Part shown: positions 52,280-61,192 of the stretch, piece by piece
Layout of the letters: each line of letters begins with the position of its first letter
Numbering within the stretch: position 1 is the first letter of the stretch
Assembly (NCBI RefSeq): GCF_000230715.2
Contig: NC_019792.1
Location: 930,001 to 994,000, forward strand
Direction of reading: 5' to 3'
Origin: Natronobacterium gregoryi SP2
GTDB taxonomy: Archaea; Halobacteriota; Halobacteria; Halobacteriales; Natrialbaceae
DNA: 64,000 bases
Notes under the pieces: generated by a model
Databases searched by the model: none
Told to the model about the DNA's origin: nothing
The model's input: the letters and a program-made list of their open reading frames with translations, nothing else
Position numbers and translations under genes: made by a program

Positions 52280-53905
52280 ATGACGCGAATCGCCGGGATG
52301 GCCGGCAACCGAGGGCGTAACCTGTTGAACATCGCCGACAGACGACCTGGTGGGGCCGAGGTCGCCGTCGTCCTGACGACCGACGAAGACGCGCCGGTAC
52401 TCGAAGCCGCCGCCGAGCGAGACATTCCGACCGAAGTCGTCCCGCTCGCCGAGGAGTTGAGCCGACAAGAACACGAGACAGCTGTCAACGACGCACTCGC
52501 CGACTACGAGTACGATCTGGTCTGTCTCGACGGCTACATGCAAATTCTCTCGGACACATTCCTCGAGGCCCAGCCGACGACGCTGAACGTCCACCCGTCG
52601 CTGTTGCCCGCGTTCCCCGGCACGGACGCCTGGGGCGACGCACTCGAGGCAGACGTCTCCGTGACCGGCTGTACCGTCCACATCGTGACAGACGCGACCG
52701 ACGAGGACGGTGGCGTGATCGAGAGCGAAATCGACGCGGGTCCGGTCGTCACCCAGGAGCCGATTCCGGTCTACGAGGGCGACGACGCGGCGTCGCTGAA
52801 AGAACGCGTGCTCTACGAGGGGGAGTTCCGCGCGTACCCGCGAGCCGTGAAGTGGTTCGCCGAGGACGCAGTCGAGGTGGATCTCGAGGCAGGCGAGGTC
52901 GACCTGCCCGTCGACCGAACCGACGAAGACGGCCTTCCCGCCCGGCGCGTCGTCTCGAGCGATCGCGTCGATACCCTTCGCTACGGCGAGAACCCACACC
53001 AGGACGCCGCGGTATACGCCGACTACACCTGCGACGAGGCAAGTGTCGTCCACGCCGACCAGTTGAACGAGGGCGCGAAGGACCTCTCGTACAACAACTA
53101 CAACGATGCCGACGGCGCACTCAACCTGATCACGGAGTTCGACGACCCCGCCGCGGCGGTCATCAAGCACACGAATCCGGCGGGCTGTGCCACGGCCGAT
53201 TCGCTCGCCGAGGCCTACGAGAAGGCTCTCTCGACGGACCCACAGAGCGCCTTCGGCGGCATCGTCGCGCTAAACCGTGAGTGCGATGCCGAGACAGCCG
53301 AACAGATCATCGACTCGTTCAAAGAGATCGTCGTCGCCCCCAGCTACACCGACGACGCCCTCGAAGTGCTCTGCGAGAAGGACAACCTGCGTGTACTCGA
53401 CGTGGGGGAACTGGACGGCGAGCCGGCCGATCGATTCACCGAGAAACCGCTCGTCGGCGGCCGCCTCGTCCAGGAACGGGACCTGCAGTCGATCTCGGTC
53501 GACGACCTCGAGGTCGTCACCGAACGCGAGCCGACCGAGGAGGAACTCGAGTCGATGGTCTTCGCCTGGCAGACACTGAAACACGTCAAGTCGAACGGCA
53601 TTCTCTTCGCCGACGGTACGGAGACGGTCGGCATCGGGATGGGACAGGTCTCCCGCGTCGACGCAGTCCGACTGGCGGCGATGAAAGCCGACGAACACGC
53701 CGAAGAGAAAGATGCCGAGGGTGCGGTCATGGCCTCGGACGCCTTCTTCCCGTTCCCGGACGGTATCGAGGAAGCCGCGGCGGCCGGCATCGAAGCCGTA
53801 ATACAGCCCGGCGGTTCGGTCAACGACGACGACGTGATCGAGGCTGCAGACGAACACGGGATGGCGATGGCGTTTACGGGACAGCGGAGTTTCCGGCACG
53901 ACTAG
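52280..53905 (+). CDS. purNH: PurN-PurH fusion: GAR transformylase plus AICAR transformylase
   Basis: 541 residues. Residues ~1-190 are a formyltransferase of PurN type (LNVHPSLLPAFPGTDAW with Asn/His, and HIVTDATDEDGG with Asp). Residues ~205-541 are the AICAR transformylase half of PurH (LRYGENPHQDAAVY, NNYNDADGAL, KHTNPAGCAT, MASDAFFPFPD). The IMP-cyclohydrolase domain of bacterial PurH is missing; archaea use PurO instead. The final TAG is the first triplet of a Family B repeat (CTAGTACCGTCCC). Confidence 0.93.
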   Translation: MTRIAGMAGNRGRNLLNIADRRPGGAEVAVVLTTDEDAPVLEAAAERDIPTEVVPLAEELSRQEHETAVNDALADYEYDLVCLDGYMQILSDTFLEAQPTTLNVHPSLLPAFPGTDAWGDALEADVSVTGCTVHIVTDATDEDGGVIESEIDAGPVVTQEPIPVYEGDDAASLKERVLYEGEFRAYPRAVKWFAEDAVEVDLEAGEVDLPVDRTDEDGLPARRVVSSDRVDTLRYGENPHQDAAVYADYTCDEASVVHADQLNEGAKDLSYNNYNDADGALNLITEFDDPAAAVIKHTNPAGCATADSLAEAYEKALSTDPQSAFGGIVALNRECDAETAEQIIDSFKEIVVAPSYTDDALEVLCEKDNLRVLDVGELDGEPADRFTEKPLVGGRLVQERDLQSISVDDLEVVTEREPTEEELESMVFAWQTLKHVKSNGILFADGTETVGIGMGQVSRVDAVRLAAMKADEHAEEKDAEGAVMASDAFFPFPDGIEEAAAAGIEAVIQPGGSVNDDDVIEAADEHGMAMAFTGQRSFRHD

Positions 53906-54262
53906 TACCGTCCCAACCGTCGACTGACGGGTCGAATCGAGCGACACCGCCAGATTCGACCCATCAGTTCAGGCTTGGCCCGCCACTAGTAGCGTCCCAA
54001 CTCTACTCTGACTAGTGCACTCCACTTCTGATCGAGAATCGTGATCGGTTTGGGCCAACTCGTAACTAGTCGGTCCACACTTGGGACAGTACTAGTACTC
54101 CGCCAAGCGTCGACTGCTGAGTGAACCCAGACGACCGCATTCGGTTTCACATCCGTTCAGGCTTGCCAAAGCATTCGTACCGTCCCAACCGTCGACTGGC
54201 GGGTCGAATCGAGCCACACCGCCAGATTCGATCCCGCAGTGCAGGCTTGGCCCGCCACTATA
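53902..54262. repeat. Four-unit mosaic repeat array (B-C-D-B) between purNH and cysK
   Basis: Unit B 53902-53990, C 53986-54096, D 54092-54180, B 54175-54262, neighbouring units sharing the CTAGTA junction. B has a near-perfect stem (CTGACGGGTCGAATC / GATTCGACCCATCAG). C begins GTCCCAA and ends TTGGGAC, with internal CTGACTAGT / ACTAGTCGG. Convergent flanking genes; the array begins in the purNH stop codon. Confidence 0.9.
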
Positions 54263-54284
54263 GCTGCAGACGGGCTCTCACGGC

Positions 54285-55226
54285 CTACTCGAGGTCGAAG
54301 AGATCCGTCGAGAGGTATCGCTCGCCGGTGTCGGGGAGGACGACGACGGTCGTCTCCTCGGGATGCTCGTTCGCGTAGTCGGCGGCTGCCGCGAGCGCGG
54401 CACCGGACGAGATGCCGACGAGCACCCCTTCGGTCCGCCCCAGTTTCCGGCTCGCTTCCTTGGCACTCGAGGCCTCGACCGCGCGGACCTCGTCGATCAG
54501 GTCGGTCCGGAGCACGTCGGGGACGAACCCGGGACCGATCCCCTGGATGTCGTGACCGTCGGAACACTGCTCGGAGAGCGTCGGCGATTCGGCGGGTTCG
54601 ACGGCGACTGCGGTGAACGACTCCTTGCCCTGCCGCTCTTTCACGTACTCGCTGACGCCGGTGATCGTCCCGCCGGTGCCGACGCCAGCGACGAGCGCGT
54701 CGACGCCCCCGTCGGTCGCACGCCAGATCTCCGGTCCGGTAGTCTTGCGGTGGGCAGTGGGGTTTGCCTCGTTCTCGAACTGTCTCGCGAGCACTGCGTT
54801 CTCGCGTTCGGCTGCGATCTCTTCGGCGCGCTGGTTCGCGCCCGACATGCCGTCCTCGGCCGGTGTGAGTTCGAGTTCCGCGCCGAGTGCACGCAGCAGG
54901 CTTCGACGTTCCTCGGACATCGACTCCGGCATCGTCAACACACAGTCGTAGCCACGCGCTGCACTGACCGCTGCCAGCCCGATTCCCGTGTTGCCACTCG
55001 TCGACTCGACGACGAGACCACCCGGCTCTAGGTCACCGCTTCGCTCGGCGGCGTCGATCATCTCGCGTGCGATGCGATCTTTGATGGAGTAGGGATTCGC
55101 CGCTTCGACCTTGCCGTACAGGTTGTCGGCGAACGCGTCCAGGCGCAACAACGGCGTCTCGCCGATCAGTTCGTCGACGGCTTCTACGACGGTCGACGAC
55201 GGCTCGCTCTCGTCGGTGTTCGTCAT
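54285..55226 (-). CDS. cysK: Cysteine synthase (O-acetylserine sulfhydrylase-type)
   Basis: 313 residues from ATG 55226. PLP Lys49 in NPYSIKDRIA, phosphate-binding STSGNTGIG, and GVGTGGTITGVSEY. It converts O-acetylserine (or a phosphoserine equivalent) plus sulfide to cysteine. No cysE nearby. Single gene flanked by a repeat array and a USP gene. Confidence 0.92.
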   Translation of the reverse strand: MTNTDESEPSSTVVEAVDELIGETPLLRLDAFADNLYGKVEAANPYSIKDRIAREMIDAAERSGDLEPGGLVVESTSGNTGIGLAAVSAARGYDCVLTMPESMSEERRSLLRALGAELELTPAEDGMSGANQRAEEIAAERENAVLARQFENEANPTAHRKTTGPEIWRATDGGVDALVAGVGTGGTITGVSEYVKERQGKESFTAVAVEPAESPTLSEQCSDGHDIQGIGPGFVPDVLRTDLIDEVRAVEASSAKEASRKLGRTEGVLVGISSGAALAAAADYANEHPEETTVVVLPDTGERYLSTDLFDLE

Positions 55227-55347
55227 CGGCGACAGTTCGTGCGATAATAATAAATCGACTTCCATAGAGAATACAGGTCACGTCTTCGGTCACCGTCGGC
55301 CAGGGTCGTCCCACCCCGAGACCAGTTGCTAACAGCGATCGCCGTCG

Positions 55348-56226
55348 TCAGCGGAGTCGTCGAAGCCGATCGCGTACCTGCCGCCACAGCGTCTCGGAGA
55401 CGTCTTGGTGACGTTTCGCCATCATCACCCCACTGTCGGCCTCACGACCGATCGTTTCGGGAATCTGACCGACGAGGACGCGCTGTACCGGTCCGCTCTC
55501 GGCCGCACCGACGACCGTCACGTCGTGATCGCCGGTTCGCTCGAGGATCGTCTCTTCGACCGCTCCGTCGAGAACTGTCTGCTCGATCGACGTGACGGCT
55601 CCCAGTTCTCTCGAGGTCCGAGTGAGCAGCTCGCGGGCGTCGGCGACGCTTTCCTCGTCGCGGTCGGAGACGACGGTGACGAGTTCGACGCGGGCGTCGT
55701 GGGCGCGGGCGAGCGACCCGGCGATCCGCGCAGCCAGGTCGGTGTTCGGTCCGCCTGCGACGGGGACGAGAATCGAATCGATCCCGCCAGCGGATTCGCG
55801 ATCGATCCGTTCGACGAGCACGTCACACGGTGCGTCTGCGAGTATCTCGTCGATGGAACTCCCGAGAACGACGTCACGCCGCCTGGGACGGCCGCGCCAG
55901 CCCAGCAAGATCGCCTCGATCTGTTCGTCCTCGTCCCCGGCAATCTCGAGGATGCCGTCCGCGACGCTCCGCCCGAAGCGAACTCGACCCGCCGCCGACA
56001 CGTCGCGTTCGCCTGCTCGCTCGAGTGCGTACTCGAGGACGGCCTCGTGGTCGTCGATCTCGAGTTCGTCACTGGCCTGTTCGAGCGTCAACTGCATCGG
56101 GACGGTGACGACCGTGACGACCAGAATCTCGAGGTCGCGGTCGCGGGCGAGGTCGGCGGCAGTGTCGAGCAACCTGTCGGCGGTCTCCGGGTTGGCTATG
56201 GGGACGAGGAGTCTCTCGGTCGACAT
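55348..56226 (-). CDS. Tandem universal stress protein (two UspA domains)
   Basis: 292 residues with two USP folds: 1-140 (LLVPIANPETADRLLDTAADLA, EAILLGWRGRPRRRDVVLGSS) and 150-270 (ILVPVAGGPNTDLAARIAGSLA, VTVVGAAESGPVQRVLVG). The first domain's G-x2-G-x9-GSS nucleotide-binding pattern is readable. Often linked to transporters in haloarchaea; here alone. Confidence 0.88.
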   Translation of the reverse strand: MSTERLLVPIANPETADRLLDTAADLARDRDLEILVVTVVTVPMQLTLEQASDELEIDDHEAVLEYALERAGERDVSAAGRVRFGRSVADGILEIAGDEDEQIEAILLGWRGRPRRRDVVLGSSIDEILADAPCDVLVERIDRESAGGIDSILVPVAGGPNTDLAARIAGSLARAHDARVELVTVVSDRDEESVADARELLTRTSRELGAVTSIEQTVLDGAVEETILERTGDHDVTVVGAAESGPVQRVLVGQIPETIGREADSGVMMAKRHQDVSETLWRQVRDRLRRLR

Positions 56227-56401
56227 CTCGTTTCACGACTCGACGGGGACGCGTAAACCGTCCACGGCCGCGTGCCCGGATGGATTTTGTTTTCGACGTG
56301 ACGGTCGGGTCGTTCCACGACTGTGTGCCAACTTCTGGGTCACTCAAATGGGTGTTTCACCTTGGAGAGACGATTTGTACGCACCGTCCGAACGACCGGG
56401 T

Positions 56402-57139
56402 ATGGATCGACGACAGTTCCTTGCGGCGTCGGGTGTCGGCGCTGCTGCGGTGCTTGCCGGCTGTACCGGGAGTATGACTGACGACGAGCGGGCTGCAACT
56501 GGAAGCGACGACGAGATCACCGTCGCCACGAGCGGCGAGGTAGAGGCCGAGCCCGAGGAGGCGACGGTCGACGTCGGCGTCGAAGCGAGCGGCGCGTCGG
56601 CCGACGAGGTGACGGACGAACTGGCTGCCGGTGCCGAGCAGTTGCGCGAGACCTTCGACGAACTGGGGATTCCCGATGAAAACGTCGAAGAAGGGCAGTA
56701 TCGAGTCAGACCGGTTTCGGGACGGGAGGGCGAGGTCGAGGAAATCCGAGGGTCACACTCCTTCGAGGTAACCGTCGACGACATCGACCAGGTCGGCGAG
56801 GTCATCGACACCACGGTCGCGGCCGGTGCCGACGATGTCGGTCGCGTCAACTTCACGGTACGTGAAGAAACACGCGAGGAACTCCGGAAAGATGCGATCG
56901 ACGAGGCCCTCGAGAACGCGGACGAAGAGGCCGGACACGTCGCGTCCAACCGCGGCGTGACGATAACGGGGACGAAGTCGGTGAGTACGAGCGACGTCCG
57001 GGTTCACACGGTCAGTCACAGGACGAACTACGAAGTGGCGATGGAAGCCGACGACGACAGTCCAAGTACGGAAATCGACGCCGATCCGGTGAGTGTCTCG
57101 GCGTCGGTGACCGTGACATACGGGTTCACCGATAGCTGA
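56402..57139 (+). CDS. SIMPL (DUF541) domain lipoprotein
   Basis: 245 residues. MDRRQFLAASGVGAAAVLAGC gives a Tat signal and lipobox LAGC. The mature part is a SIMPL domain (ITVATSGEVEAEPEEATVDVGVEASG, ELGIPDENVEEGQYRVRPV, SHSFEVTVDDIDQVGEVID, and a late VSASVTVTYGF). Such proteins form periplasmic-type oligomers; role unknown. Converges on carA via a repeat. Confidence 0.85.
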   Translation: MDRRQFLAASGVGAAAVLAGCTGSMTDDERAATGSDDEITVATSGEVEAEPEEATVDVGVEASGASADEVTDELAAGAEQLRETFDELGIPDENVEEGQYRVRPVSGREGEVEEIRGSHSFEVTVDDIDQVGEVIDTTVAAGADDVGRVNFTVREETREELRKDAIDEALENADEEAGHVASNRGVTITGTKSVSTSDVRVHTVSHRTNYEVAMEADDDSPSTEIDADPVSVSASVTVTYGFTDS

Positions 57140-57254
57140 TTGCGGTGTGAAATCGAGACGGGCGACAGGGTGGGCGACTGCCTAGATTGGCTGCTGGCCG
57201 GTGTTTCCGGGACAGAGGCGGTCACAGCCGTGCGATCAACTTGGACGACCGCCG

Positions 57255-57342
57255 CAGACTGATTGCTGTCCCGACGTCCCGGGACACCCACACTCTGCCC
57301 CCGAAGCGGTGACACCGAAAATAACGACGGAAAACCGTATCA
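57255..57342. repeat. Family A-like repeat, copy 5 (decayed) at the carA 3' end
   Basis: CAGACTGATTGCTGTCCCGACGTCCCGGG at the left and GACGGAAAACCGTATCA at the right. The closing TCA is the carA stop (TGA) on the minus strand. Inner arms are poorly kept. Confidence 0.6.
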
Positions 57343-58416
57343 GTCGTCGGCGGGAACTGCTCGCTGACTTCGGTCTCCGGCCATCGCGAGGACGTCGTCG
57401 AAGAACTCGAGGGTGTCCTCGGGGCCGGGGTTGGCTTCGGGGTGGTACTGGCGGGTGATGACGTCGTGGTCGATCCCGTCGAGGCCCTCGGGCGTGTCGT
57501 CGTTGACGTTGATCTGGGTGACCTCGAGGTGGTCGCCGGGGTCGGCGACGGTGTAGCCGTGGTTCTGGGTGGTCATGACGACCTGGCCGGAGTCTACGTC
57601 GAGGACGGGCTGGTTGACGCCGCGGTGGCCAAAGTCCATCTTCTCGGTGGTGCCGCCCAGCGCACGGGCGACGATCTGCTGACCGAGGCAGATACCGGCG
57701 ACGGGGATGTCGTCGACGAACTCCCGGACGAGCGCGACTGCCTGCTCGTAGTTTGCGGGGTCGCCGGGACCGTTCGAGACGAACAGCACGTCGGGATCGA
57801 CGTCAGTGACGGTGTCGACGGTTGCGTCGTAGGGGAGGACGTGTACCTGTGCGTCGCGGGCGACCAGCGAGTCGACGATCGAGTCCTTCGCACCGCAGTC
57901 GATCAGTGCGACGGTCTCGCGGTCGTTGTCCGCGCCGCGGACGCTCGGATCGTCGACGCTGACCTGTGTGCCGATTTCAGTGTGGTCGCTCATCGGCTTG
58001 CACCGTTCGAGTTGCTCGAGGGCGTCGTCTTCGGTGGCGTCATCGCCGACGGCGATACCACATTTCATCGCGCCGCCGTCACGAATCTCGGTGACGATTT
58101 CACGGGTGTCGAGTCGGTCGACCGCGGGGACGGCCTCGTCGGCGAGCCACGCGGCGACGTCGTCGGTCAGTTCTTTCGCGAGGACTGCACGGGGGTGGAC
58201 GTGGTCGTCTTCGAACCGTTCTTCGCGGACGCCGTAGTTGCCGATCAGCGGATACGAGAAGGTGAGTACCTGCTCTTCGTACGACGGGTCCGTGAGACTC
58301 TCTTCGTAGCCGGTGTAGGCCGTCGTGAAAACCAGTTCGCCACGGGCAGTCCCTGGAGCACGACCACGCCCCTCGATCACGTGGTCACCCTCCAGCGCGA
58401 CGTATGCTGTCGTCAT
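57340..58416 (-). CDS. carA: Carbamoyl-phosphate synthase small (glutaminase) subunit
   Basis: 358 residues. N-terminal CarA-specific domain (GTARGELVFTTAYTGYEESLTDPSY) and C-terminal class I amidotransferase with Cys in VAGICLGQQIV and the His-Glu in RQYHPEANPGPED. It feeds ammonia to CarB for arginine and pyrimidine synthesis. carB is not in the window. Minus-strand GCTTATACTC (58441-58450) 27-33 nt upstream is the likely TATA. Divergent Lrp regulator. Confidence 0.94.
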   Translation of the reverse strand: MTTAYVALEGDHVIEGRGRAPGTARGELVFTTAYTGYEESLTDPSYEEQVLTFSYPLIGNYGVREERFEDDHVHPRAVLAKELTDDVAAWLADEAVPAVDRLDTREIVTEIRDGGAMKCGIAVGDDATEDDALEQLERCKPMSDHTEIGTQVSVDDPSVRGADNDRETVALIDCGAKDSIVDSLVARDAQVHVLPYDATVDTVTDVDPDVLFVSNGPGDPANYEQAVALVREFVDDIPVAGICLGQQIVARALGGTTEKMDFGHRGVNQPVLDVDSGQVVMTTQNHGYTVADPGDHLEVTQINVNDDTPEGLDGIDHDVITRQYHPEANPGPEDTLEFFDDVLAMAGDRSQRAVPADD

Positions 58417-58467
58417 TACGAACTACGTATTTATTCTACGAGTATAAGCGTTGTCTTCGAAGCTAAG

Positions 58468-58482
58468 TTGCGAATTTCGCAA
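58468..58482. promoter_or_regulatory. Perfect palindrome TTGCGAA-T-TTCGCAA, candidate Lrp operator
   Basis: Fifteen bases, fully symmetric, in the carA/lrp divergent region: 52 bp from the carA ATG and 37 bp from the lrp ATG. Confidence 0.55.
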
Positions 58483-58518
58483 TTGGTAAGTGGTCGTACA
58501 ACGTATCTTCACCCCTCC

Positions 58519-58932
58519 ATGGACGAACTCGATCGACAGATACTCGATATTCTCCGGCGAGACGCCCGGACGCCCTACACGGAGATCGCCGACGAGATCG
58601 GTACAAGCGAGGGAACCGTTCGTAATCGTGTCGAACGAATGATGGACGACGAGATCATCGAACGGTTCACGATCTCGACCCGGACCGGCAACGTCAAAGC
58701 AATGCTCGAGATCAGCGTCGCGGTCGACGTCGACACGAAAAACGTCACCGAGCGAATGGCCGACTGGGAGGAGGTCGACCTCGTCTGGACGGTCTCGGGC
58801 GAACAGGACATCGTTCTCATCGTCGACGCCGCCGACACGCGCGGGGTCAACGACCTCATCACGAAAGCTCGCGACCAAGACGAGGTCGTGAACACGAAGA
58901 CGCGGCTCATACTCGACGAACAACTCGGCTAG
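58519..58932 (+). CDS. Lrp/AsnC family regulator
   Basis: 137 residues. Winged-helix start MDELDRQILDILRRDARTPYTEIADEIG, recognition helix SEGTVRNRVERMMDDE, AsnC ligand domain EEVDLVWTVSGEQDIVLIVDA. Placed divergently from carA with a perfect palindrome between them, so control of carA (arginine/pyrimidine or glutamine sensing) is plausible. Stop TAG is followed directly by a Family C repeat. Confidence 0.92.
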   Translation: MDELDRQILDILRRDARTPYTEIADEIGTSEGTVRNRVERMMDDEIIERFTISTRTGNVKAMLEISVAVDVDTKNVTERMADWEEVDLVWTVSGEQDIVLIVDAADTRGVNDLITKARDQDEVVNTKTRLILDEQLG

Positions 58933-59123
58933 TAGCGTCCCAAGTCTACTCTGACTAGTGCACTCTACTCCTGATCGAGAATCGTGATCGGTTTGGGCCA
59001 ACTCTCAACTAGTCGGTCCACACTTGGGACAGTACTAGTACCGTCCCAACCGTCGACTGACGGGTCGAATCGAGCCACACCGCCAGATTCGACCCATCAG
59101 TTCAGGCTTGGCCCGCCACTAGT
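58929..59123. repeat. Two-unit mosaic repeat array (C-B) between lrp and the FemAB-like gene
   Basis: Unit C 58929-59038 and unit B 59034-59123, joined at CTAGTA. Sequences differ from the 53.9-kb copies at only a few positions. Flanking genes converge. Confidence 0.9.
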
Positions 59124-59140
59124 GTCGACGGCACGAAGCG

Positions 59141-60247
59141 TCACTTGCCGTATCGACCGTACAGCGACCGGCCGATGTCGATCAGCCGCCAGGCTGGACT
59201 GGTTGGTCGCTCCCAGTAGACGTTCGGAACCAAGTCGCCGCCGAACTCCTCTTTGAACCGAAAGGCACCGTCCTCGAAGTTCGCTCCAGCACCGCCGAAG
59301 TCGTAAGTCTCGTAGCCGTTCTCGATGGCCCACTGGAACAGGTAGTCGTAGAGCAGTTCGGAGGCGTGATACTCGAAGTATTCGGCGGGCAATCCGGAGA
59401 AAAAGCCGTGAACGGACGACTGTTCGTCGTCGAGCAGTTCGAGAAAGCCGCCGGCGTACTCCCCCTCGAGACGAAGCGTCAGGAGTAGGACCCGGTCGTC
59501 CATCGCCGTCAGTTGCTCGAAGAAGTCGAACGGGTAGATCGTCCCGTCGACATCTTCCATGTGCTGGCAGTACTTCTCGTAGAACCGCCGCATATTCGAT
59601 CGCGTCAGTTCCTCCTCGACGATCTCGTGGTCGGTCTCGCGCCCGCGCCGGATCGCCCGGCGCTTCGAACTGTCCATCTCCGCAAAAAGTGCGTCGTATC
59701 CTTTCTCCAGGTTCAGGAGGAATCGCCCCTCGACCCGATCGGAGTCGTAGCCGCTCGAGGACAGGTACTCGTCGTACCGGAGGAAGTTCGTGTTACAGGC
59801 CCTGATCTCGTGGACGACGGTCCGCCCCGAACAGAGGTCGGGAACGAGGTCGAGTACGCGCGAAAGCGACTCGGAGACATCTGTCGTCAACAGTGGACCG
59901 CCGAATCCCGGATAGACCGATGTCATGCGGTTGAACGGCGTCTTCGGCACCTCGACGACGAAATTCGGGAAGAGCCCGATCGGATTCGAGTCCTTCTCGA
60001 CGACGACGTGACGGGCCGGGTAACCGATCCCGGTCTCGATCGCCGCGAGCCACTCGTAGCGATGGAAGACAGTCCCGAGCTCCGACCCATCGACCACTCC
60101 GTTCCACCGATCCGGCTCGACCCCGTGGATAGAATCGAAGACGGTCGCCGTGAGTCCCGACTCGCCATCCGACTCGACTCGAACGGGGTCGATGTCGTCC
60201 GCACCCGGCCGGTCCGATTTACCACCCCGCGTCAGTTGCTGGCTCAT
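59141..60247 (-). CDS. FemAB/GNAT-type (peptidoglycan-bridge-like) acyl/aminoacyl transferase
   Basis: 368 residues. Two tandem GNAT-like folds typical of FemX/BioF2-type proteins: VFHRYEWLAAIETG and VVVEKDSNPIGLFPNFVVE in the first, LEGEYAGGFLELLDDEQSSVHGFF and the ending GYETYDFGGAGANFEDGAFRFKEEFGG in the second. Archaea of this group lack murein, so the role may be aminoacyl transfer to surface glycans or lipids (inference). Confidence 0.82.
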   Translation of the reverse strand: MSQQLTRGGKSDRPGADDIDPVRVESDGESGLTATVFDSIHGVEPDRWNGVVDGSELGTVFHRYEWLAAIETGIGYPARHVVVEKDSNPIGLFPNFVVEVPKTPFNRMTSVYPGFGGPLLTTDVSESLSRVLDLVPDLCSGRTVVHEIRACNTNFLRYDEYLSSSGYDSDRVEGRFLLNLEKGYDALFAEMDSSKRRAIRRGRETDHEIVEEELTRSNMRRFYEKYCQHMEDVDGTIYPFDFFEQLTAMDDRVLLLTLRLEGEYAGGFLELLDDEQSSVHGFFSGLPAEYFEYHASELLYDYLFQWAIENGYETYDFGGAGANFEDGAFRFKEEFGGDLVPNVYWERPTSPAWRLIDIGRSLYGRYGK

Positions 60248-60491
60248 CGGCCGGTAACTCGTCCGTACCGGCCGTTAGTTATTTTCTCGTACGAGAACCT
60301 ATCTGCGTAACCAGTTCCTGTATTGGCCCAGTAACTCCTGATCTTCGGGCGTCACCCGTCGACGATAGACCACCGTTACGGTCGATTTTGCCGCCCCTGA
60401 CCGGATAACAGGCGCCGAATAGTCCCGTACGACGAGGACCGAATTGGATGGAGACGATACTGGTTTCAGGCACCTCCCCGATTGTGCAGAT

Positions 60492-61052
60492 ATGAGTACG
60501 CAGCAAGATAACCTGGAACACGAAAACGCCAGACAGGACGTGATCGCGGTCGACGCCGACGACAACGAACACGGACTCGTCAACCGACTCGAGGCTCACA
60601 CTGGCAACGGGGTCCGCCACCGTGCGTTCACGTCGCTGGTCTTCGACGAGGACGATAACGTTCTGCTGGCACAACGCGCCCCCGAGAAGCGTCTTTGGGG
60701 TACTTACTGGGACGGGACGGTCGCTTCCCACCCCGTTCAGGGCCAGAGCCAGAAAGAGGCGACCCGACAGCGACTCGAGGAGGAACTCGGGATCACGCCC
60801 GGCCAGTACGACGACCTTCGCCTGACCGATCGGTTCGAGTACAAACGCTACTTCGAGAACGCAGGCGTCGAACACGAGGTGTGTGCGGTGCTGAAACTAA
60901 CGTTGTCCGATCGAACTCTCGACCCCGACGAAGAGGAAGTTGCCGGTCTACTGTGGGTTCCGTACGAACGACTCTCTGCAAATCCGGCGTGGTATCGCCA
61001 ACTCCGTCTCTGTCCCTGGTTCGAGGTCGCGATGCGTCGCGACGGCGAGTAG
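60492..61052 (+). CDS. idi: Type 1 isopentenyl-diphosphate isomerase-like Nudix protein
   Basis: 186 residues from ATG 60492. The IDI-1 frame is clear: FTSLVFDEDDNVLLAQRAPEKRLWGTYWDG, SHPVQGQ, RQRLEEELGI, then EHEVCAV (Glu pair) and VPYERLSANPAWY. The catalytic Cys of E. coli (Cys67 in NSVCGHP) is replaced by Ala (GTVASHP), so isomerase activity is doubtful. Haloarchaea also have type 2 IDI. Divergent from the FemAB-like gene. Confidence 0.75.
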   Translation: MSTQQDNLEHENARQDVIAVDADDNEHGLVNRLEAHTGNGVRHRAFTSLVFDEDDNVLLAQRAPEKRLWGTYWDGTVASHPVQGQSQKEATRQRLEEELGITPGQYDDLRLTDRFEYKRYFENAGVEHEVCAVLKLTLSDRTLDPDEEEVAGLLWVPYERLSANPAWYRQLRLCPWFEVAMRRDGE

Positions 61053-61192
61053 CGACTGGACTGCTCGAGTCCAACCGACGGCGGGTAAGTTCCATCCCCT
61101 GTTTGATTGAGAACCGGTAACACGCAACAATCTTTATGACACCGACGTTCGTAGCAACGGGTAAGGACCAGATCATCGGTCCACACGACGAC

